A stretch of DNA of 64,000 nucleotides from DASQMT01 sp963827335 (GCA_963827335.1 CAWHAP010000015.1:682001-746000), one strand, 5' to 3'; shown: positions 12,585 to 21,824, counted from the first letter of the stretch. Notes: a model not told the origin generated them from the letters alone. Translations and numbers: made by a program.

Positions 12585-13859
12585 ATGCCGGCCCGCCTTC
12601 CGTCCCTGCTCGCCTCGCCGCCCGCCGCCGAGGGCCGCCTGTGGCTGACGAACGCCCGGCTGTTCACGGGGGCCGACGTCCGCGAGGCCGCGGGCGTGCT
12701 GATCGAGGACGGCCGGATCGCGCGCGTGGGCGCGGCGTCCGACGCGACGCCCGAGGGCGCGCGGGCGGTCGACGTCGGCGGGCGCCTGCTGATGCCCGGA
12801 CTGATCGACGCGCACGTGCACGTCAAGGCCCACCTGCCCCTGCCCGACCCGGGCGCCGAGCCGCTGCTCCCCGGCGTGGCCGCCCACTTCGTCGGTGCCT
12901 CGCTGCGCACGATGCTGCGCATGGGCATCACGACCGTGCGCGACGTGGGCTCCTACGGGGACGAGGTCGTCGAGGCGCGTCAGGCGATGCGCCACGGCGC
13001 CTTCCGCGGCCCGCGGCTGCTGACCTGCGGGCGGATCGTGTCGGCCACCGCGCCCGGCGGGCGCTTCTTCGCCGGCATGTACCGCGAGGCCGACGGCTGC
13101 GACGACGTGCGCCGCGCCGTGCGCGAGCAGCTGCGCCGCGGCGCGGACTTCGTCAAGGTGATGACGACCGGCGCGCGCTCCGTCGAGCTCGAGGACCCCG
13201 ACCCCGCGCAGCTCACGCCGGAGGAGATCGCGACGCTGGTCGAGGAGTCCCACCGCATGGGCTACCGGGTCGCCGCGCACGCCGAGGGGATCGACGGGAC
13301 CGAGCTGGCGATCGAGCACGGCATCGACACGATCGAGCACGGGATGTACCTCCACCGGCGGCCCGAGCTGCTCGCCCGCATGGCCGAGACCGGGCAGGTG
13401 CTCGTCCCGACGCTCTCGTGCTTCTACGGGGTGGCCGGCGTCGGCGACCCGCCGGCGAGCCCGCCGGCCGAGACGTGGTCGCCGCTGCTGGTCGAGCTGG
13501 CCGAGCGCAACCTCGAGGAGGCCGACCTGACGCTGCGCGCCGCACGGGCCGCCGGCGTCCGCATCGCGATGGGCTTCGACTGGGCGCCGCTCGGCGAGAA
13601 CGCGATCGAGCTGGTGCGCATGGTCCGGCACGGCCTCACGGCGCGCGAGGCGCTGACGGCCGCCACGGCGACGTCCGCGGCGGCGCTCGGCCTGGCCGAG
13701 CACGTCGGGACCGTGGAGCCGGGGAAGCTCGCGGACCTCGTCGTGGTCGACGGCGACCCGCTCGACGACCCCGCGGTGCTGCTCGAGCGCGACCGGATCT
13801 GGCTGGTCCTGCAGCTCGGCGAGCCGGTGGCCGGCGCCGCGCTGGAGCACACGCCCTAG
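12585..13859 (+). CDS. Amidohydrolase (imidazolonepropionase-like)
   Basis: The product has 424 residues from ATG 12585. It shows the metal-dependent amidohydrolase set: the HxH motif in GLIDAHVHVK (about residues 76-82), the Lys likely carboxylated in ADFVKVMTTG (about 187), His in VAAHAEG and in TIEHGMYLH, and Asp in MGFDWAPLG. The C-terminus has the usual GTVEPGKLADLVVVDGDPL. Members hydrolyse cyclic amides, dipeptides or similar compounds; the substrate is not evident. No signal peptide is present. It converges with the response regulator gene. Confidence 0.9.
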   Translation: MPARLPSLLASPPAAEGRLWLTNARLFTGADVREAAGVLIEDGRIARVGAASDATPEGARAVDVGGRLLMPGLIDAHVHVKAHLPLPDPGAEPLLPGVAAHFVGASLRTMLRMGITTVRDVGSYGDEVVEARQAMRHGAFRGPRLLTCGRIVSATAPGGRFFAGMYREADGCDDVRRAVREQLRRGADFVKVMTTGARSVELEDPDPAQLTPEEIATLVEESHRMGYRVAAHAEGIDGTELAIEHGIDTIEHGMYLHRRPELLARMAETGQVLVPTLSCFYGVAGVGDPPASPPAETWSPLLVELAERNLEEADLTLRAARAAGVRIAMGFDWAPLGENAIELVRMVRHGLTAREALTAATATSAAALGLAEHVGTVEPGKLADLVVVDGDPLDDPAVLLERDRIWLVLQLGEPVAGAALEHTP

Positions 13860-14518
13860 CGCGAGCCGGAGGCGTCCTGGACGAGCAGGGCGATCTGGAT
13901 CCGGTTCTCCACCTCGAGCTTGGCGAGCAGCCGGGAGACGTGCGCCTTGACCGTCGCCACGCTCATGTGCAGCTCGCCGGCGATCTCGGCGTTCGCGCGC
14001 CCGGCGCCGACGGCCAGCGCCACCTCGCGCTCGCGCTCGGTCAGCGTGGCGAGGCGCTCGCGCGCCTGCTCGCTCCGCGTCGCCTCCTCGTCGTCGCCGG
14101 CCACCAGCGCGATCAGCCGGCGCGTCACGCCCGGCGAGAGCATCCCCTCGCCGGCGTGCACGAGCTCGATCGCGCGCACGATCTCCGCCGGCGGCGTGTC
14201 CTTGAGCAGGAAGCCGGCGGCGCCGGCGCGCAGCCCGCGCAGCACGTCCTCGTCGGCGTCGAACGTGGTCAGCACGATCACGGCCGGCGGGCTCGGCTGG
14301 GCGCGCAGCAGCCGCGTCGCCGCGATGCCGTCGAGCTGGGGCATGCGGATGTCCATCAGGACCACGTCGGGCCGGTGCAGGTCGACGGCCTCGAGCACCC
14401 CGCGGCCGTCGTCGGCCTCGCCGACCACCTCGACGCGCTCGGCGCCGGCGAGCATCAGCCGCAGCCCGGAGCGCACGAGCGGGTCGTCGTCGACGAGCAG
14501 GACGCGGATCGCGCTCAC
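13856..14518 (-). CDS. LuxR-family response regulator
   Basis: The product has 220 residues from GTG 14518. The receiver domain (about 1-120) has the acidic pair (VDDDP), the phosphorylated Asp in DVVLMDIRMP (about residue 54), Thr in VLTTFD and Lys in LLKDTPP. The C-terminal LuxR helix-turn-helix covers about 150-215 (LTEREREVALAVGAGRANAE, MSVATVKAHVSRLLAKL). Its GTG overlaps the stop of the histidine kinase gene, forming a NarL/DesR-type two-component pair. The divergent ABC exporter at 15848 is a likely target by analogy with similar loci. Confidence 0.95.
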   Translation of the reverse strand: MSAIRVLLVDDDPLVRSGLRLMLAGAERVEVVGEADDGRGVLEAVDLHRPDVVLMDIRMPQLDGIAATRLLRAQPSPPAVIVLTTFDADEDVLRGLRAGAAGFLLKDTPPAEIVRAIELVHAGEGMLSPGVTRRLIALVAGDDEEATRSEQARERLATLTEREREVALAVGAGRANAEIAGELHMSVATVKAHVSRLLAKLEVENRIQIALLVQDASGSR

Positions 14519-15717
14519 GGCGACCAGGGCAGCGTCGCGCGCAGGACGAAGTCGCCGGAGGGGCCGGGCCCGTGGGCGAGCTCGCCGCCGGCGAGCGCGA
14601 CCCGCTCGCCGAGCCCGATCAGCCCGCTGCCCGCGCCCGGCAGCGGCTCCGACGCGACGGCGACCCCGACCGGCCGCCGGCTCACCACCTCGACGACGAG
14701 CCGCGCGCCGCCGGAGTCGGTCACGGCCACGTCGACGGCCGCGGCCGGCGCGTGCTTGCGGGCGTTGGTGAGCCCCTCCTGCACGATCCGGTAGACGGTC
14801 CGCCCCAGCGCGGCGGGCGGGACCCGGCCCGCGGGCACGTCGATCGTGCAGCGCACCCGCATGCCCGCGGCGCGGCTCTCCTCGACGAGCGCCGGGACGT
14901 CGGCCAGCGTCGGCTGCGGCCGCTCGGGCGCGCCGTCCTCGCCGCCGTCGCGCAGCACGCCGATCACCTGGCGCAGCTCCTCGAGCGCGTCGCGCGCGGC
15001 GCCCCGGATCACGCCGGCCGCCTCCGCGACCTCCTCGGGGGTCGCGTCGGAGCGGTACTCGAGCGCGCCCGCGTGCAGGCTCAGCAGGGAGACGCGGTGC
15101 GCGAGCACGTCGTGCATCTCGCGCGCGATGCGCCGGCGCTCGGCGTCGCGCGCCTGCTCGATCCGCAGCCGCTGCTCGGCCTCCATGCGCACGGCCCGCT
15201 CGCGCAGCTCGAGCACCTGCTCGCGACGCGCGCGGGCGAACAGGCCCCAGCCGAGGACCACGGCGGTGATCAGGAAGCCGATGAACACCGTCAGCAGGTA
15301 CGGGTCCGCCGACGGGTAGATCAGCGGGACGACGAAGATCGAGACGACCGTCACCGCGACGGTGGCGAGGATCGCGCGGCGCGACCCGCGCAGCGCCACG
15401 TTGAAGCCGGCGATGAGCGCAGGGCCGGACGCGAACGCCGAGACGATCGACAGCGCGGCGGTGAACACCCCGACCGCGGCAGGGTGCGACCGGCGCCACC
15501 ACAGCGCCGCGAGGGCCGCGAGCCCCAGCAGGACATCGACGAAGGCCATGGCCTCGCTGTGCTCCGCCTCGGATTCGGCGAACACGAGGAGCCCGACGCC
15601 GATCGCCACGAGCACCATCACGCCGTCGACGATCCAGTCGCGCGGCGACCGGCCGTCGGGGTCGTCGCGCAGGTCGCCCGGCAGCAGGGCACGGTGCCAG
15701 CGCGGAGGGCTCGCCAT
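14515..15717 (-). CDS. Sensor histidine kinase (HisKA_3 type)
   Basis: The product has 400 residues when started at the ATG at 15717 (MASPPRWHR). Longer starts up to 15984 would reach into the divergent ABC gene. Four to five hydrophobic helices span about residues 28-165. The dimerisation/phosphoacceptor region is at about 190-250, with His in RREMHDVLAHRVSLLS-like sequence. The ATPase domain is at about 300-395 (VYRIVQEGLTNARKHAP, GSGLIGLGERVALAGG). It has little extracellular domain, suggesting sensing at or in the membrane. It is cotranscribed with the response regulator. Confidence 0.94.
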   Translation of the reverse strand: MASPPRWHRALLPGDLRDDPDGRSPRDWIVDGVMVLVAIGVGLLVFAESEAEHSEAMAFVDVLLGLAALAALWWRRSHPAAVGVFTAALSIVSAFASGPALIAGFNVALRGSRRAILATVAVTVVSIFVVPLIYPSADPYLLTVFIGFLITAVVLGWGLFARARREQVLELRERAVRMEAEQRLRIEQARDAERRRIAREMHDVLAHRVSLLSLHAGALEYRSDATPEEVAEAAGVIRGAARDALEELRQVIGVLRDGGEDGAPERPQPTLADVPALVEESRAAGMRVRCTIDVPAGRVPPAALGRTVYRIVQEGLTNARKHAPAAAVDVAVTDSGGARLVVEVVSRRPVGVAVASEPLPGAGSGLIGLGERVALAGGELAHGPGPSGDFVLRATLPWSP

Positions 15718-15847
15718 GGTGCACAGCGTAGGCGCGCCGCGCGGGCGCGACCCCCTACCGAAGTCGATCCCGGCGTCGACCGCGGTCGCGGCCGGTGTGG
15801 CTCGGCGGCCGTGGCCGCAGCGGCCCGCGCCGCCGATCCTCCTCCCC

Positions 15848-16756
15848 ATGATCGAAGCGCAAGGACTGACGAAGCGCCTCGGGGGCGCGGTGGTGGTGGA
15901 CGACGTCTCGTTCCGCTGCGAGCCGGGCACCGTGACCGGCTTCCTGGGGCCGAACGGAGCGGGGAAGACGACGACGATGCGCATGCTCGTCGGGCTGCTG
16001 GAGGCCGACGCGGGCTCCGCGGCGCTGCTCGGCGGCCGCTACCGCGACATGCCCAACCCGGGCCGGCGCGTGGGGATCCTGCTCGACGCCGCCGCCCAGC
16101 ACGGCGGCCGGCGCGGGCGCGAGGCGCTCGCCGTCTCCGCGCAGGTGATGGGGATCGACGAGCGGCGGGTCGACCCGCTGCTCGGCCTCGTCGGCCTCGA
16201 CCGGAGCGCCGCGCGCAAGCGCGTCAAGCAGTACTCGCTCGGCATGCGCCAGCGGCTCGGCCTCGCCCATGCGCTGCTCGGCGACCCCCAGGTGCTGATC
16301 CTCGACGAGCCGGCCAACGGGCTCGACCCCGAGGGCATGCGCTGGATGCGCAGCCTGCTGCGCGACTTCGCCGACCGGGGCGGCACCGTCCTGCTCTCCT
16401 CGCACCTGCTCTACGAGGTCGAGGCGGTCGCCGACCAGCTCGTGATCATCGGCGGCGGGAGGATCGTGGCCCAGGGCTCGCGCGAGGCGCTGCTCGCCGG
16501 CGCGGGCACGCTCGTGCGCGCCGCCGACCCCGACCGCCTGCTGGCCGCGCTGGACGCCGCGCGGCTGTCCGCCTCGCGCATGGACGACGGCGGCTTCGTC
16601 GTCGACGCCGAGCCCGATGCGGTGGGCCGCGCCGCGCTCGAGGCGGGCGTCGCCCTGCGCCACCTGAGCCCGTCCGAGAGCGCCGGGCTCGAGCAGCTGT
16701 TCTTCGACCTGACCGGCGACGGAGCGAGCGCCGGCGTGATGGAGGCCGTCCGATGA
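15848..16756 (+). CDS. ABC transporter ATP-binding protein
   Basis: The product has 302 residues from ATG 15848. Walker A is GPNGAGKTT (about residue 36), the signature is a variant YSLGMRQRL (about 129), Walker B is VLILDEPANGLDP (about 150), and the switch His is in LLSSHLLYEVE. The pattern is that of exporters pairing with ABC-2 permeases (CcmA/bacitracin-resistance-like). The ATGA overlap with the permease gene gives a two-gene operon, divergent from the two-component system by 130 bases. Confidence 0.94.
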   Translation: MIEAQGLTKRLGGAVVVDDVSFRCEPGTVTGFLGPNGAGKTTTMRMLVGLLEADAGSAALLGGRYRDMPNPGRRVGILLDAAAQHGGRRGREALAVSAQVMGIDERRVDPLLGLVGLDRSAARKRVKQYSLGMRQRLGLAHALLGDPQVLILDEPANGLDPEGMRWMRSLLRDFADRGGTVLLSSHLLYEVEAVADQLVIIGGGRIVAQGSREALLAGAGTLVRAADPDRLLAALDAARLSASRMDDGGFVVDAEPDAVGRAALEAGVALRHLSPSESAGLEQLFFDLTGDGASAGVMEAVR

Positions 16757-17529
16757 GCACCGCCGTCCTGCCCGCCCCCGTGTCCACGCGCGACGCCGAG
16801 GCGCGCCCGGGGCTCGGGCGCCTCGTCCTCGTCGAGCTGCGCAAGATGACCGACACCCGCTCGGGCTTCTGGCTGCTCCTCGTGACCGTGCTCCTCACCG
16901 TCGCGGTCACCGTCGTCGCCGGCCTGGTCCTGGAGGACCGGGACGCGAAGCTGCTCAACTTCTTCGCGATCGCCCTCGTGCCCGCGAGCCTGCTGCTGCC
17001 GATCGTCGGCATCCTCGTCGTCACGTCGGAATGGACGCAGCGGACGGCCATGATCTCGTTCGCGCTCGTGCCGCACCGGTCGCGAGTGCTGCTCGCGAAG
17101 CTGCTCGCGGGCATGGTCCTCACGCTCATCGCGCTGCAGGTCGCGCTCGTGACCGGCCTCGTCGGCACGGCGGTCTGGGGCGCAGCCGGCGACGAGACGT
17201 GGTCGCTCTCGGCCGCGCTGATCGGCCAGGCCGTGGTCAGCGTGAGCATCCCGATGATCTCGGGCATCGCGTTCGGCGCCGTGCTGCTGTCCTCGGCGCC
17301 GGCCATCGTCCTCTACTACGTGCTCCCGACCGCGTGGTCGGCGCTCGGCGCGATCCCCGCGCTGGAGGGCGCGGCGAAGTGGCTCGACCAGGGGCGCACG
17401 ACCACGCCGCTGCTCGAGGAGCACCTGAGCGCGACGCAGTGGGGCCAGCTCGGCACGTCGGTGCTGCTGTGGACGCTGCTGCCGCTCGTCCTCGGGTTCT
17501 GGCGCGTCCTGCGCAGCGACGTGCGCTGA
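16753..17529 (+). CDS. ABC-2 type transporter permease
   Basis: The product has 258 residues from ATG 16753, overlapping the ATPase gene. After a 30-residue cytoplasmic tail, six hydrophobic helices are visible (for example GFWLLLVTVLLTVAVTVVAG, LVPASLLLPIVGILVV, LIALQVALVTGLVG and LLWTLLPLVLGFWRVL). The motif TSEWTQRTAMISFALVPHR is typical of permeases in this exporter family. The exported compound is not known. Confidence 0.9.
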   Translation: MSTAVLPAPVSTRDAEARPGLGRLVLVELRKMTDTRSGFWLLLVTVLLTVAVTVVAGLVLEDRDAKLLNFFAIALVPASLLLPIVGILVVTSEWTQRTAMISFALVPHRSRVLLAKLLAGMVLTLIALQVALVTGLVGTAVWGAAGDETWSLSAALIGQAVVSVSIPMISGIAFGAVLLSSAPAIVLYYVLPTAWSALGAIPALEGAAKWLDQGRTTTPLLEEHLSATQWGQLGTSVLLWTLLPLVLGFWRVLRSDVR

Positions 17530-17586
17530 GCGCCGGACAGGGCCTTGGCTAGGGTCTTGGCCCGTGTCGGAGGCCGAGACCCACGC

Positions 17587-18999
17587 ATGACCGGTTCGGG
17601 GCTCTACGAGGAGGTGCCGTACTCCAAGTACCCGTACGTGCAGACGCACCCGGACCGGCTCGCCACGCTCGCCGTGCTGCACGGCCTGCGGCCCGCCGCG
17701 CCGGCCGCCGCGCGCGTGCTCGAGCTCGGCTGCGGCGCGGGCGGCAACCTGATCCCGATGGCCTACGCGGCGCCCGCGCTGCAGGCGGTCGGCGTCGACT
17801 ACGCGGGGGACGCCGTGGCCGACGGCCGTGCTACGGCCGCCGCGCTCGGGCTGGAGAACGTCACGCTGCACGTCGCCGACGTGCGCGAGCTGGAGGACGG
17901 CTCGCTCGGCGGCTTCGACTTCGTGATCGCGCACGGCGTCTACGGCTGGGTCTCGCCCGACGTGCGCGATGCGCTGCTCGCCGCGATCGCGGCGCACCTG
18001 GCACCGCACGGCGTCGCGTTCGTCTCCTACGCGGCCTACCCGGGCGGCTACTTCCGCCGGATGCTGCGCGAGATGGCCCTGTTCCACGCCCGCGACACGG
18101 CGCCGGGCGTGCCACGCGCGGAGGCGGCGCGCGAGCTCTTCGGCCTGCTCGCCGAGCTGCGCGCGGACCGCGGCGACCCCTACGGCGCAGTGCTGGCCCG
18201 CGAGCTGCCGCGGCTGCTCTACCGCCCGGCCCGCTCGCTCGTGCACGACGACCTCGCCGACGAGCTCGAGCCGGTCTGGTTCGCCGCATTCGCCGCGCAC
18301 GCCGCGGCGCACGGGCTGGCCTACATGAGCGAGGTGGAGGTGGCCGAGCTGCGGCCCGGGCGCCTGCCCGAGGGCGTCGAGCCGCGCCTGCGCGAGCTGG
18401 CCGGCGACGACCGCATCGCGCTCGAGCAGTACGTCGACTTCCTGCTCGGCCGCAAGTTCCGCCAGAGCCTGCTGGTCCGCGCCGACGGCGCCGCGCCGGT
18501 GTTCGACCCGGCCGCCGTGCACCGCCTGCGCGCGGCCTCGGCCGAGCCGGAGCCGGCCCATCCCGACCCGCTCGTCGCCCCGCTGGTGCGGGTGCTCGCG
18601 CGGCACTTCCCCGAGGCGCTCGCGGTGGGCGACCTGCGGCACACGCTCGGGGCGGCGCACGGCGCCGTCGAACGCGCGCTGTGGGCAGCGGTCGACGCCG
18701 ACCTCGTCGCCCTGCACGTCGAGGCGCCGGTCTACGCGGAGACGGGCGGGCCGCACCCGCGGGCCAGCGCGCTCGCCCGGCTGCAGGCGCGCGACGCGAT
18801 CGACGTGACGAGCCTCCGGCACGAGAACGTGCGGATGGAGGAGCCGGCCGCGCGCCGGCTGCTGACGCTGCTCGACGGCACGCGCGACCGCGCCGCGCTG
18901 CTCGAGGAGCTGGCGTCCGGCGCCGGGGTCGAGCTCGAGCCCGACGCGCTCGACGCGAGCCTCGCCGAGCTCGGCGCCCTCGGCCTGCTCCACGAGTAG
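17587..18999 (+). CDS. SAM-dependent methyltransferase with regulatory domain
   Basis: The product has 470 residues from ATG 17587. The opening EVPYSKYPYVQTHPDRLATL is characteristic of methyltransferases with an attached methyltransferase-regulatory domain. Motif I for S-adenosylmethionine is VLELGCGAGGNLIPMA (about residues 40-55), followed by VGVDYAG and ADVRELEDG. The part after residue 220 corresponds to the regulatory domain and a helical C-terminus (HENVRMEEPAARRLLTLLDG). The substrate is unknown. It stands alone after the ABC operon. Confidence 0.9.
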   Translation: MTGSGLYEEVPYSKYPYVQTHPDRLATLAVLHGLRPAAPAAARVLELGCGAGGNLIPMAYAAPALQAVGVDYAGDAVADGRATAAALGLENVTLHVADVRELEDGSLGGFDFVIAHGVYGWVSPDVRDALLAAIAAHLAPHGVAFVSYAAYPGGYFRRMLREMALFHARDTAPGVPRAEAARELFGLLAELRADRGDPYGAVLARELPRLLYRPARSLVHDDLADELEPVWFAAFAAHAAAHGLAYMSEVEVAELRPGRLPEGVEPRLRELAGDDRIALEQYVDFLLGRKFRQSLLVRADGAAPVFDPAAVHRLRAASAEPEPAHPDPLVAPLVRVLARHFPEALAVGDLRHTLGAAHGAVERALWAAVDADLVALHVEAPVYAETGGPHPRASALARLQARDAIDVTSLRHENVRMEEPAARRLLTLLDGTRDRAALLEELASGAGVELEPDALDASLAELGALGLLHE

Positions 19000-19000
19000 C

Positions 19001-19429
19001 GTGTCGGCGATGTGGCACCAGCGGGAGATCCGGCTGCGCGCGCAGCCGCGCGGCTTCCACCTGATCACGCGCGAGGTCGAGGCCGCGGTCCCCGAGCTGG
19101 GCGGGCTGCGCGTGGGCCTCGCGCATCTCCACATCCTCCACACGTCGGCGTCGCTCACGCTCAACGAGAACGCGTCGCCCGACGTGCGCGACGACTTCGC
19201 CGCCTGGTTCGACCGGGCCGTGCCCGAGGACGCGCCCTACTGGACGCACACCGTCGAGGGCCCGGACGACATGCCCGCGCACATCAAGGCCTCGCTGCTC
19301 GGCCCGTCGCTGACGCTGCCCGTGCGCGACGGCCGCTTCGCGCTCGGGACCTGGCAGGGGATCTACCTGTGCGAGCACCGCGACCGCGGCGGCGCGCGCT
19401 CGCTCATCGTCACCCTGACCGGGGAGTAG
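19001..19429 (+). CDS. YjbQ family protein (UPF0047)
   Basis: The product has 142 residues from GTG 19001, with ATG 19010 as an alternative. It matches the YjbQ/UPF0047 family: FHLITREVE, LHILHTSASLTLNENASPDV, DDMPAHIKASLLGPSLTLPV, GTWQGIYLCEHRDRGGAR. Members have been reported with weak thiamine-phosphate synthase activity, but the true role is unclear. Conserved His, Asn and Glu residues of the family are present. It starts two bases after the methyltransferase stop. Confidence 0.92.
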   Translation: MSAMWHQREIRLRAQPRGFHLITREVEAAVPELGGLRVGLAHLHILHTSASLTLNENASPDVRDDFAAWFDRAVPEDAPYWTHTVEGPDDMPAHIKASLLGPSLTLPVRDGRFALGTWQGIYLCEHRDRGGARSLIVTLTGE

Positions 19430-19442
19430 CTACCTTGGCGCG

Positions 19443-19946
19443 ATGCCGATCCGACCGCTGCCCGCCTCCGCGCTGACGCTCGCCCTCCTCGCCGCCGGTG
19501 CGGCGCCGGCCGCGGCCGAGATCGTGCCGCAGGAGAGCATCGCCGGCGTGCGGCTGAAGATGAGCAAGGCGGAGGTCGCCGCCGTGCTCGGGCAGCCGGC
19601 GCGCAAGCGCCGATACATCGGGGGCTCGGGCGCCGACGACCACTTCGCCACCTGGACGTACAAGCGGCGCGGGTACGCGGTGAACTTCCTGCGCCGCGGC
19701 ACCTACCGCGTCAGCTCGATCACCGTGACCGGCGGATCCGAGCGCACCGCGACCGGCGTCGGCATCGGCAGCACACGCGCGGAGGTCAAGGCCGGCGTGC
19801 CCGCCGTCCACTGCAAGCGCTACGACCCGACCTACGCCACGTGCTTCATCGGCAAGAGCCGGATCGGCGACATCACGACGGCCTTCCGGCTCGACCGCAG
19901 GAACCGGGTAAAGGAGATCTCGCTCGCGAAGATCCTCTACGACTGA
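19443..19946 (+). CDS. Secreted hypothetical protein, BamE-like repeats
   Basis: The product has 167 residues from ATG 19443. Residues 1-25 are a signal peptide ending AAA. Two copies of a short alpha-beta motif are visible: SIAGVRLKMSKAEVAAVLGQ (about 31-50) and GVGIGSTRAEVKAGVP (about 103-118), which recall the BamE/SmpA-like fold used in many small exported proteins. A Cys pair lies in VHCKRYDPTYATCFIG. The function is unknown. Confidence 0.72.
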   Translation: MPIRPLPASALTLALLAAGAAPAAAEIVPQESIAGVRLKMSKAEVAAVLGQPARKRRYIGGSGADDHFATWTYKRRGYAVNFLRRGTYRVSSITVTGGSERTATGVGIGSTRAEVKAGVPAVHCKRYDPTYATCFIGKSRIGDITTAFRLDRRNRVKEISLAKILYD

Positions 19947-19949
19947 GGA

Positions 19950-20708
19950 TCAGCGCCCGCGCCAGACCGGCGCGCGCTTCTCGGCGAAGGCGACCGCGCC
20001 CTCGCGCGCGTCCTCCGAGGCGAAGACCGGGCCCGCGATCGCCGCCTGGCGCTCCCAGGCGTCGCCGGGCGCCCAGCCCGGCGCCTCGCGCAGCACGCGC
20101 TTGGTCGCCGCCAGCGCGAGCGGGCCGTTCTCCACGATCGACTCGGCGAGCCCGACCGCGACGTCGAGTGCGCCACCCGGCTCGGCGAGCCGGTTGACGA
20201 GGCCGAGCGCCGCGGCACGCTCGGCGTCGATCGGGTCGCCCGTCAGGGCCAGCTCCATCGCGACGTGGTACGGGATCCGGTGCGGCAGGCGCAGCAGCGC
20301 GCCGCCGGAGGCGACGAGGGAGCGCTTGACCTCCGGGATCCCGAGCCGCGCCCCGCGCGCCGCGACGATCAGGTCGCACGCCAGGGCCACCTCGAGCCCG
20401 CCGGCCACGGCGAAGCCCTCGACGGCCGCGATCAGCGGGGTGTCGGGCGGGCGCTCGACGATCCCGGCGAAGCCGCGGCCCGCGACGTGCACGCGCTCCC
20501 CGGCCGCGAACGCCTTCAGGTCCATGCCGGCGCTGAAGTAGCCGCCGGCGCCCGTCAGCACCCCGGCGCCGAGCGCGGCGTCGCCGTCCAGCCGGTCGAG
20601 CGCCGCGGCGATGCCGTCCGCCACCGTGCCGTCGATGGCGTTGCGCGCCTGCGGGCGGTCGATGGTGATGACGAGGACGCGCCCGCGCGCCTCGGTCCGG
20701 ACGCTCAC
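19950..20708 (-). CDS. Enoyl-CoA hydratase/isomerase family protein
   Basis: The product has 252 residues from GTG 20708. It has the crotonase fold signature: ITIDRPQARNAID, the oxyanion hole sequence YFSAGMDLKAFAAG, and AVEGFAVAGGLEVALACD (the usual second glycine turn). The Glu of PEVKRSLVASGG is in place of one catalytic Glu. The family acts on CoA thioesters, as in beta-oxidation or amino-acid breakdown. Its GTG overlaps the nucS stop (GTGA), so it is translated after nucS. Confidence 0.92.
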   Translation of the reverse strand: MSVRTEARGRVLVITIDRPQARNAIDGTVADGIAAALDRLDGDAALGAGVLTGAGGYFSAGMDLKAFAAGERVHVAGRGFAGIVERPPDTPLIAAVEGFAVAGGLEVALACDLIVAARGARLGIPEVKRSLVASGGALLRLPHRIPYHVAMELALTGDPIDAERAAALGLVNRLAEPGGALDVAVGLAESIVENGPLALAATKRVLREAPGWAPGDAWERQAAIAGPVFASEDAREGAVAFAEKRAPVWRGR

Positions 20709-21373
20709 GCGAACAGCGTCAGGGCCGGCTGGCGCTCGCCCCGCAGCTCGGCGAGGTCGACCTCCACCCATGCGATCCCGCGCGCCTCGGCGAGCACGCG
20801 CGCCTGCGGCTTGACGACCTGCGCGGCGAGCACCCCGCGGCACGCGGCCAGCGCGGGGTCGAGCCGGATCCGCTCGAGGTAGCGGCTGAGCTGCTCGACG
20901 GCGTCGATCGTGCCGATCCGCTTGATCTCGACCGCGATCCAGCCGTCCTCCTCGTCGCGGCACATGAGGTCGACGGGCCCGATGTCGGTCGGCCACTCGC
21001 GGCGGACGAGCCGGAACCCCTCGCCGCACCACCCCGGCGCGTCGGCCAGCGCCACCTGCAGGTGCGCCTCGACGCCGTCCTTCTCCAGCCGGGCGGCGTC
21101 GAAGTCCATCTCGTGCGTGACGTCGGACAGCACCTCGCACAGCTCGATCTCCAGCCGGTCCTCGCCCTTCACCTTGCGCACGACGATCCGCCCTTCCTCC
21201 TCCACGATGGCGGTCGGCGGCGTCATCCAGTTCAGCGGCTTGTAGCCGCCGGCGTCGGCGTGGACGAGCACGGACCCGTCCGCCTTGATCATGACCAGCC
21301 GGAGCGCCTCCGGCAGGTGGGCGGTCAGCCGGCCGGTGTAGTCGACGGCGCAGCGGGCGACGATCAGGCGCAT
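20705..21373 (-). CDS. nucS: Endonuclease NucS
   Basis: The product has 222 residues from ATG 21373 (MRLIVARCAVDYTGRLTAH). NucS is the mismatch-specific endonuclease that replaces MutS/MutL in most actinobacteria. The C-terminal nuclease core is seen: GPVDLMCRDEEDGWIAVEIK with the D-ExK motif, then RIGTIDAVEQLSRYLE. The N-terminal part has the family's dimerisation region (GGYKPLNWMTPPT). The known C-terminal clamp-binding segment (QPALTLFA) is present at the end. It is divergent from the ECF42 operon. Confidence 0.95.
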   Translation of the reverse strand: MRLIVARCAVDYTGRLTAHLPEALRLVMIKADGSVLVHADAGGYKPLNWMTPPTAIVEEEGRIVVRKVKGEDRLEIELCEVLSDVTHEMDFDAARLEKDGVEAHLQVALADAPGWCGEGFRLVRREWPTDIGPVDLMCRDEEDGWIAVEIKRIGTIDAVEQLSRYLERIRLDPALAACRGVLAAQVVKPQARVLAEARGIAWVEVDLAELRGERQPALTLFA

Positions 21374-21386
21374 CGGTGCACCGTAC

Positions 21387-21413
21387 TGTCGATTCCGGAC
21401 ACGGCCAACCGTC
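21387..21413 (+). promoter_or_regulatory. ECF42-type promoter, first copy
   Basis: TGTCGA at 21387-21392 is followed after 17 bases by CGTC at 21410-21413. This is the -35/-10 pattern described for ECF42 sigma factors. It stands 31 bases before the first DGPF gene and matches the copy at 21798-21824, including the TTCCGG after the -35 box. Confidence 0.8.
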
Positions 21414-21443
21414 ATCGGAGCAAGCGACCACCAGGAGGCAGAC

Positions 21444-21788
21444 GTGAAGTACATGGTCCTGATCTACGGCGACGAGGGCTGGATCGAGCGGCAGTCGGAG
21501 GCCGAGCAGGCGGCGCACCACGAGCGCTGGATGGAGCACAGCCAGGAGCTGCAGGACGCCGGCGTCGTGCGCGACGGCGCCGCGCTGCATCCGACCGCGA
21601 CGGCGGTCACCGTGCGCGGCGCCGACAAGCCGCTCGTCAGCGACGGGCCGTTCGCCGAGACGCGCGAGCAGCTCGGCGGCTACTACGTGATCGACGTCGC
21701 CGACCGCGATGAGGCCGTCGCGTGGGCGCGGAAGAGCCCCGTCCTGGCCCACGGCAGCGTCGAGCTGCGGCCCGTGCGCGACATGTGA
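21444..21788 (+). CDS. DGPF (YCII-related) domain protein 1
   Basis: The product has 114 residues from ATG 21444, with an AGGAGG ribosome-binding site. It starts MKYMVLIYGDE and carries the defining DGPFAETREQLGGYYVIDV motif (about residues 69-87) of DGPF/YCII-related proteins. These small ferredoxin-like-fold proteins are regularly encoded beside ECF42 sigma factors; their activity is unknown. It is a paralogue of the next gene. An ECF42-type promoter lies directly upstream. Confidence 0.93.
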   Translation: MKYMVLIYGDEGWIERQSEAEQAAHHERWMEHSQELQDAGVVRDGAALHPTATAVTVRGADKPLVSDGPFAETREQLGGYYVIDVADRDEAVAWARKSPVLAHGSVELRPVRDM

Positions 21789-21797
21789 GGAGGCCCG

Positions 21798-21824
21798 TGT
21801 CGATTCCGGGCGGGGCCGTTCGTC
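21798..21824 (+). promoter_or_regulatory. ECF42-type promoter, second copy
   Basis: TGTCGA at 21798-21803 and CGTC at 21821-21824 are again 17 bases apart. The promoter lies 10 bases after the stop of the first DGPF gene and about 50 bases before the second. It shares TTCCGG and GGCC positions with the first copy, which shows recent duplication or selection. Confidence 0.8.
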